DNA from: Colius striatus
Taxonomy: Eukaryota > Chordata > Aves > Coliiformes > Coliidae
NCBI RefSeq assembly: GCF_028858725.1
Contig: NC_084782.1
Coordinates: forward strand, 372,001-436,000
Direction of reading: 5' to 3'
Length of the DNA stretch: 64,000 nt
The stretch's first letter is position 1; each line of letters begins with the position of its first letter. Under the pieces are notes generated by a model, which was not told the DNA's origin, made no database searches, and worked only from the letters and a program-made list of their open reading frames with translations. The position numbers and the translations under genes are program-made. Below, in pieces: positions 59,680-64,000 of this stretch.

Positions 59680-62600
59680 CTGAAACGGCAATTGGGGGGT
59701 GGCACTCAGCACTGAGCTATGCTGGGGGCTGGCACCCCCTGCCCACCCTGAGCACAGCAGGCAGCAGCCACCACACTGGGGAGGGACCAGAGACAGGGAA
59801 TCACTGAATCATTTTGGTTAGAAAAGACCTCTAAGCTCCTGGAGCCCAATCCCTCCCCTCACCCTGCCCAGCTCAGCACTGACCCACAGCCCTCAGCACC
59901 TCAGCTCCAGGGCTTTGGGATCCCTCCAGGGCTGGGCACTCCCCCAGCTCCCTGGGCAGCCTGGCACAGGGCTGACACCCCTCTCAGGGAAACAGTTCTG
60001 CCCCAGCTCCAACCTCAACCTCCCCTGGAGCAACTGCAGCCCCTTCCCTATCGCCCTATTCACTTGTAGCTTGGGAGCAGAGCCTGACCCCCAGCTCCCT
60101 GCAGCCTCCTGTCAGGGAGTGTCAGAGAGTGCTGCTGGCTGCCCTCAGCCTCCTCTTCTCCAGGCTCAACACCCCCATTCCCTCAGCCCCTCCCCAGCCC
60201 CTTGTGCTCCAGCCCCTTCCCCAGCTCTGTGCCCGGCTCTGGCCACGCTGCAGCCCCTCAGTGTCCCTGTGGCAGTGAGTGAGGGGCCCAGCACTGACAC
60301 AGCCCTGGAGCTGCAGCCTCCCCAGGGCCCAGCACAGGGGACAATCCCTACCCTGCTCCTGCTGCCACCCCACTGCTGAGCCCAGCCAGGCTGCCCTTGG
60401 CCTTCTTGCCCCCCTGGGCACGCTGCTGGCTCCTGTTCAACCCCCCCAGGCCCTTTCCCTGCAGCAGTTTCCAGCCCCTCTGCCCCAGCCTGGAGCTGCC
60501 TGGCCTTGGGATGGCACAAGGGCAGGACCCAGCCCCTGCCCTTGTTGAACCTCATCCCATTGCCTTCAGCCCATGGCTCCAGGATGGAGGCTCTGAGCAC
60601 TGAGCCATGGTTGCAACAGAAAGAGGATGGAGCAGAGGGCAGAGGAGCCCTGTGCCTGCCGCCATGCAGCTCTCTGCATCTCGTCCAGGGGATGTGACCC
60701 AGATGCTGCAGCCCACAGCAACCAAGGGACTGAGTCCCTGCTGCCCCCATGTCCCCAGGGATCCCAGGCTGCAGACGAGCATCCTGCAGCACGGAGCTGG
60801 CAAGCCTGGGCACAACCTGGTACCCAACCATCATTAGCAGCGATTGGGGTGCCCATTAAGTGGGTTCCCACACGGATACATCTCGAAGAGCAGACGGAGA
60901 AGGGCACACAGAGGGGTCAGTCCCCAAGTCCCCACAGGAGCTCTACCCACCTGTACCAGTTGGTGAGGGTCATCATGATGTAGAGGGCAGCGAGGAGGAG
61001 GCAGAGGTGGAAGAAGGTGTAGTTGTAGGCCACGGCGTCCTGCTCGTTGTCGTAGGCCCGGCGCAGGCCGCCCTCCTCAGCCGCCATGGCCGTGCCGCCC
61101 GCGCTCTCCTCCGTCCGCAGCAGAGTGTTCACCTGTGGGTGGTCTGAGGAGCGGATGCTGCGGGCACAGGGATGGGGGGCTCGGGGATGCTGCCCCACAC
61201 CCCCTCAGCTGCCCCCAGCCCAAGCTCACCGTGCCCCTCCACCTGGGGATGTCCCAGGGGCTGGACTCGGAGAGTCACAGAATCGCTACGGTTGGAACCT
61301 TTAAGATGATCAAGTCCAACCTCTCAGCTCACACTGCCAGGCCCACCACTGAACTAACCCAAATCCCTCAGTGCTTCATCTATGTGTCTTTGGAACATCT
61401 CCAGGGATGGGCACTGACCTCCCTGGGCAGCCCCTTCCAATGCTTAACAACCTGCTCAGGGAAAATGTCCTTCCTCAACTCCAATCTACACCAGCCCTGG
61501 TGCAACTGGAGCCCATTTCCTTGTGTTCTGTCACCGTGGGGATGTAGCTGATGCAGGAGCCCTGAAAGCTGTGCCCATGAGCCCTTAGGGCAGCCTGTGT
61601 CCCTGGGGTCAGGGACAGCTTTGCAAGAGGAATTTAGTTACAAAATCCCTGGATCAAGCTGTGAGCTCCCCTCCAGAACTGCCTTTCATAGAATCACAGA
61701 ATCTCAGAGTGGTGGGGGCTGGAAGGACCCTGCAGAGCTCATCCAGCCCCAGCCCCTGTTAAAGCAGGTTCCCCTGGCTCAGGGGGCACAGGAATGTGTC
61801 CAGGTGGGGTTGGAAACCTCCTGAGAAGGAGCCTCCACACCCTCCCTGGGCAGCCTGGGCCAGGGCTCCCTCACCTCAGCACCAAAGGACTTTCTCCTTG
61901 GGTACCAGTGGAACTTTTTTGTGTTCCAGTTTATGTCCATTATCCCTTGTCCTGGCACTGGACACTACAGAAAAAAAGTGTCACCTCATCCTCCTGACAC
62001 CCACCCATTAGGTATTGATCAGTGTTGATGAAGTCCCCTCTGTCTTAGCAAGTCTGACCAGCCCTAGGGCTCACAAACCTTCCCTGAAAGCCTCCTGATG
62101 TCCCAGGGACAGGAGCCAAGTCCTCACCTGATGAAGAGGGTGCAGAAGATGAAGATTATCAGCCCCACGATGCTGGGGGCGTCCCACCAGGTTGTCAGCG
62201 GTTGGGTGGCTGTGACTGAGCTGGTGCTGTTCCTCACCAGCAGCGTGGGGTTACAGCTCTGGGCTGGGGGGAACAGGCAGTGGGTTCAACACCTTTCCCT
62301 AGCCCCCAGAGACCCAGAGGGGCAAAACACACTCCTTCCCAAACCTAAGACCACATCCTGCTTACTTGGCACGTTGGCCAGGGCAGACCAGGTGACGTAG
62401 ACGGTGTAGAGGGTGATGAGAGACGCCTGCAGCAGCCCCGAGTGCGGCTGAGCATCCTGCAAAGACGGCAGCGGGTGCGCAGGGCTGGTCCTGTGCCCCG
62501 TGGTGACACCACCACCAGCCTCCCAGCTGCCCCCCACCACCTCACCTGGATCTTGGGCAGGATGGACACGGCAGAGAGGACGAGGCAGAGGATGAGGTTG

Positions 62601-63464
62601 ATGCTGATGAGCACTTTGCCCTCCGTGCAGCCCTCGGGCTTGGTGTAGTAGATGTAGAGAAGCACTATGACCGCAATGGATGCGGCGTAGAAGGCAAAGG
62701 TGACGAGGCAAAGGGCTGGGGGAGAAAGCAAAATGGAGAGTAGCCCTGTGTCAGCCACCCCCAGGATGAGCATCCCCATCCCTCACATGAAGCCTCTGGG
62801 TTGGCAGCAGCACTGACCTGCGTACCAGCCCTTGGCCTGGCTCTCGCTGGCGTTGCGCAGCCACAGCTGGCTCCAGGAGTGGGCAAAGTCAATGAGGAGG
62901 ATGAGCTGGATGAGGATGAAGAGGAAGGAGCCGACCACACCAAAGTAAAACCAGACTTGAGGGAGAGAGAAATGGTTAAAAGCAGGGATCATGTGAATTG
63001 GGCAAGGGCAGGGGCACACAGCAGTAGGGATGCTGGGATCCTGTGCTGAGGGTTAAGCCAGAGGTGCAGAGGCCAGCACAGCAGCTCCTCACCTGAGGTG
63101 AAGGCACCATCGGGGATGTAGAAGGCTCCCACTGTGATCCCCACCAGCGCTAGGAACTTGAAGAACCAGAAGCTGTGACAAGAGGGAGGAGACAAGGTCT
63201 GCAAGGGGGAATCCAGCAGGGAAGTGGGGAGGGGGGTCTGCCCCCCTCAGCTTGCCCCCCAGGGTTGGGTGCTCACCCGTTCTGCACAGCAGCGCGCGGG
63301 TCCCTGCTGCTGCGCACACACAGCATGAGCACAGCGAAGAGGAAGAAGAAGGCGGCCATGGCGAAGCCCATGCGGTACACAGCCTTGTGGCCCAGGAAGC
63401 TGCTGCAGTCAACGTGGGTCTGGACACCCAGGACTGACACACTGCCTTCACAGAAACCAGGGAG
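59541..63464 (-). CDS. SERINC2: SERINC2, serine incorporator 2 (eight 3' coding exons; 5' part outside window)
   Basis: Eight minus-strand exons join in frame into 382 codons plus a stop: 63277-63464, 63093-63172, 62818-62955, 62546-62715, 62366-62456, 62128-62263, 60951-61157, 59541-59679. Every junction is GT-AG and exon phases match. SERINC proteins are polytopic membrane proteins, with about ten helices, of the ER, Golgi and plasma membrane. They were proposed to aid serine incorporation into phosphatidylserine and sphingolipids, and lipid scrambling has been shown for some paralogues. Family landmarks seen: [91 protein letters not shown] and the C-terminal [20 protein letters not shown]. 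Nine hydrophobic segments are visible. Human SERINC2 is about 456 residues, so roughly 70 N-terminal residues lie beyond position 64000. Assignment to SERINC2 rather than SERINC1/3/5 rests on remembered similarity at [13 protein letters not shown] and the C-terminus. No stop or frameshift interrupts the exons. Confidence 0.93.
59797..60587 (-). mobile_element. CR1, group 1, inside the last SERINC2 intron (sense to the gene)
   Basis: Antisense tail GAATCACTGAATCATTTTGG at the left. It extends to CTTGTTGAACCTCATCCCAT and CCATGGCTCCAGGATGGAGG, into the segment just 3' of the RT FADD motif (minus frame [14 protein letters not shown]). Close to the reverse complement of the copy at 63520. Confidence 0.95.
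60951..61157 (-). CDS. SERINC2: SERINC2 exon (cytosolic loop, DNEQD and NWY)
   Basis: 207 bp, phase 2 in. Acceptor GCCCGCAG, donor GTGGGT (weak). Encodes [17 protein letters not shown], an alanine/glycine/glutamate-rich linker, [17 protein letters not shown] and a helix ending MMTLTNWY. The penultimate coding exon. Confidence 0.94.
61271..61536 (-). mobile_element. CR1 3' fragment (older) in SERINC2 intron
   Basis: GAGTCACAGAATCGCTACGG, CAAGTCCAACCTCTCAGC and CTTCCAATGCTTAACAACC. More diverged than its neighbours. Confidence 0.88.
61686..62040 (-). mobile_element. CR1, group 2, in SERINC2 intron
   Basis: TCATAGAATCACAGAATCTC, GGAAGGACCCTGCAGAGCTC, GGAATGTGTCCAGGTGGGG and CACCAAAGGACTTTCTCCTT. 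Sense to SERINC2. Confidence 0.93.
62128..62263 (-). CDS. SERINC2: SERINC2 exon (CNP loop and WWDAPSIVG)
   Basis: 136 bp, phase 1 in. The acceptor follows a C-run (CCCCCCAG), the donor is GTGAGG. Encodes a short luminal loop [15 protein letters not shown], with one N-x-S/T sequon (NST), then WWDAPSIVG and a helix. The loop is the most diverged part relative to the human protein as I remember it. Confidence 0.92.
62366..62456 (-). CDS. SERINC2: SERINC2 exon ([12 protein letters not shown])
   Basis: 91 bp, phase 0 in. Acceptor CTTTGCAG, donor GTAAGC. Encodes [20 protein letters not shown] and [10 protein letters not shown] plus one base of the next codon. Confidence 0.94.
62546..62715 (-). CDS. 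SERINC2: SERINC2 exon (two helices)
   Basis: 170 bp, phase 1 in, ending on a full codon (CAG) before donor GTGAGG. Encodes two membrane helices separated by [16 protein letters not shown] and ends LPKIQ. Confidence 0.94.
62818..62955 (-). CDS. SERINC2: SERINC2 exon ([10 protein letters not shown] helix)
   Basis: 138 bp, phase 1 in. The acceptor is CCCTCAAG (AAG instead of the commoner CAG) and the donor is GTCAGT. Encodes [19 protein letters not shown] and [16 protein letters not shown], ending GWYA. The IDFAHSW motif is strongly conserved in the family. Confidence 0.94.
63093..63172 (-). CDS. SERINC2: SERINC2 exon (NGFWFFKF helix)
   Basis: 80 bp, phase 2 in. Acceptor TTGTCACAG, donor GTGAGG. 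Encodes [20 protein letters not shown] and DGAFTS, a hallmark SERINC helix and loop. Confidence 0.94.
63277..63464 (-). CDS. SERINC2: SERINC2 exon (first one in window, luminal loop plus helix)
   Basis: 188 bp, starting in phase 0 after a TTTTGCAG acceptor and ending in AAC GG before donor GTGAGC. It encodes [10 protein letters not shown], then [16 protein letters not shown], a hydrophobic helix (about [17 protein letters not shown]), and [11 protein letters not shown]. The paired cysteines in the loop are typical of SERINC proteins. Confidence 0.93.
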
Positions 63465-63519
63465 CTGCAAAAGTGATGGGAGGGTAAGTGACACTCCAGC
63501 AGCCTCGGGAAGGACGTGC

Positions 63520-64000
63520 ACACTCAGTAAGATCGGTGATGACACCAAGCTGAGTGGGAGTGTACATCTGTGTGAGGGCAGGAAGGGTCTGCACACAGCC
63601 CTGGCCAGGCTGGAGCCATGGGCTGAAGGCAATGGGATGAGGCTCAACAAGGCCAAGGGCCAGATCCTGCCCTTGGGCCACCCCAAGGCCAGGCAGCTCC
63701 AGGCTGGGGCAGAGGGGCTGGAAACTGCTGCAGGGAAAGGGCCTGGGGGGGCTGGTGCCAGGGGCTGAACAGGAGCCAGCAGCGTGCCCAGGGGGGCAAG
63801 AAGGCCAAGGGCAGCCTGGCTGGGCTCAGCAGTGGGGTGGCAGCAGGAGCAGGGCAGGGATTGTCCCCTGTGCTGGGCCCTGGGGAGGCTGCAGCTCCAG
63901 GGCTGTGTCAGTGCTGGGCCCCTCACTCACTGCCACAGGGACACTGAGGGGCTGCAGCATGGCCAGAGCCGGGCACAGAGCTGGGGAAGGGGCTGGAGCA
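63520..64000 (+). mobile_element. CR1, group 1, with RT remnant, in SERINC2 intron (antisense to the gene; cut by window edge)
   Basis: The plus frame reads IGDDTKLSGSVHL and then [20 protein letters not shown], the segment around the reverse transcriptase (F)ADDTKL motif and downstream; here Gly stands in the Ala position. It continues into the group 1 body and is cut at 64000. The longest 5' extension of any CR1 here. Confidence 0.94.

Overview
The window looks like a stretch of bird nuclear genome. The main reason is the dominant repeat: I mark 33 fragments of CR1, the main avian non-LTR retrotransposon. By my boundaries they cover about 11.7 kb, roughly 18 % of the window. That is heavy for a bird and hints at a lineage with recent CR1 expansion, such as woodpeckers and relatives; the clade is a guess. 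The one gene I can support has vertebrate exon-intron structure with GT-AG introns and a 3' UTR with poly(A) signals.

Layout. Positions 1-585 resemble the end of an old avian LTR. Positions 586-58,900 are intergenic: CR1 copies in both orientations, two long polypyrimidine microsatellites (24.7 kb and 43.9 kb), small tandem duplications, and unique non-coding sequence in which I see no credible protein or RNA gene. From 56,366 to about 58,660 two minisatellites lie back to back: a G-rich heptamer array of about 1.65 kb and a C-rich 30-bp array of about 0.5 kb. Reverse-complemented, the second resembles the first. A 120-bp CpG-dense seam between them carries a near-consensus CTCF motif. From 58,890 to the right edge, minus strand, lies SERINC2 (serine incorporator 2): its last eight coding exons and 3' UTR. 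Its 5' exons lie beyond 64,000. In mammals the side 3' of SERINC2 is also gene-poor for over 100 kb before TINAGL1 (from memory), which fits an empty left part.

CR1 copies fall into groups used below. Group 1 is GC-rich, has many near-identical copies, and has its ORF2 tail broken at the same places in every copy. Group 2 has the 3' signature GGAAGGGCCCTGCAG. Group 3 has CATCCAGTGCAACCCCC. Group 4 has GGCTCTGTCCCAGCC. Group 5 has the canonical bird-like end with ATCATC(C/T)AG and ACCTAGAT(C/G)AGG. There are also older degenerate pieces. CR1 coordinates are by eye and good to about 5-20 bases.

The most testable observations are these. (i) A near-perfect inverted pair of group 1 CR1s sits in SERINC2 introns and flanks seven exons, a configuration that favours circular RNA and dsRNA. 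(ii) An inverted minisatellite pair with a CTCF-like site lies just past the SERINC2 poly(A) site. (iii) A CR1 subfamily that cannot encode the ORF2 tail has nevertheless multiplied recently. I found no tRNA, rRNA, CRISPR array or prokaryote-type element.
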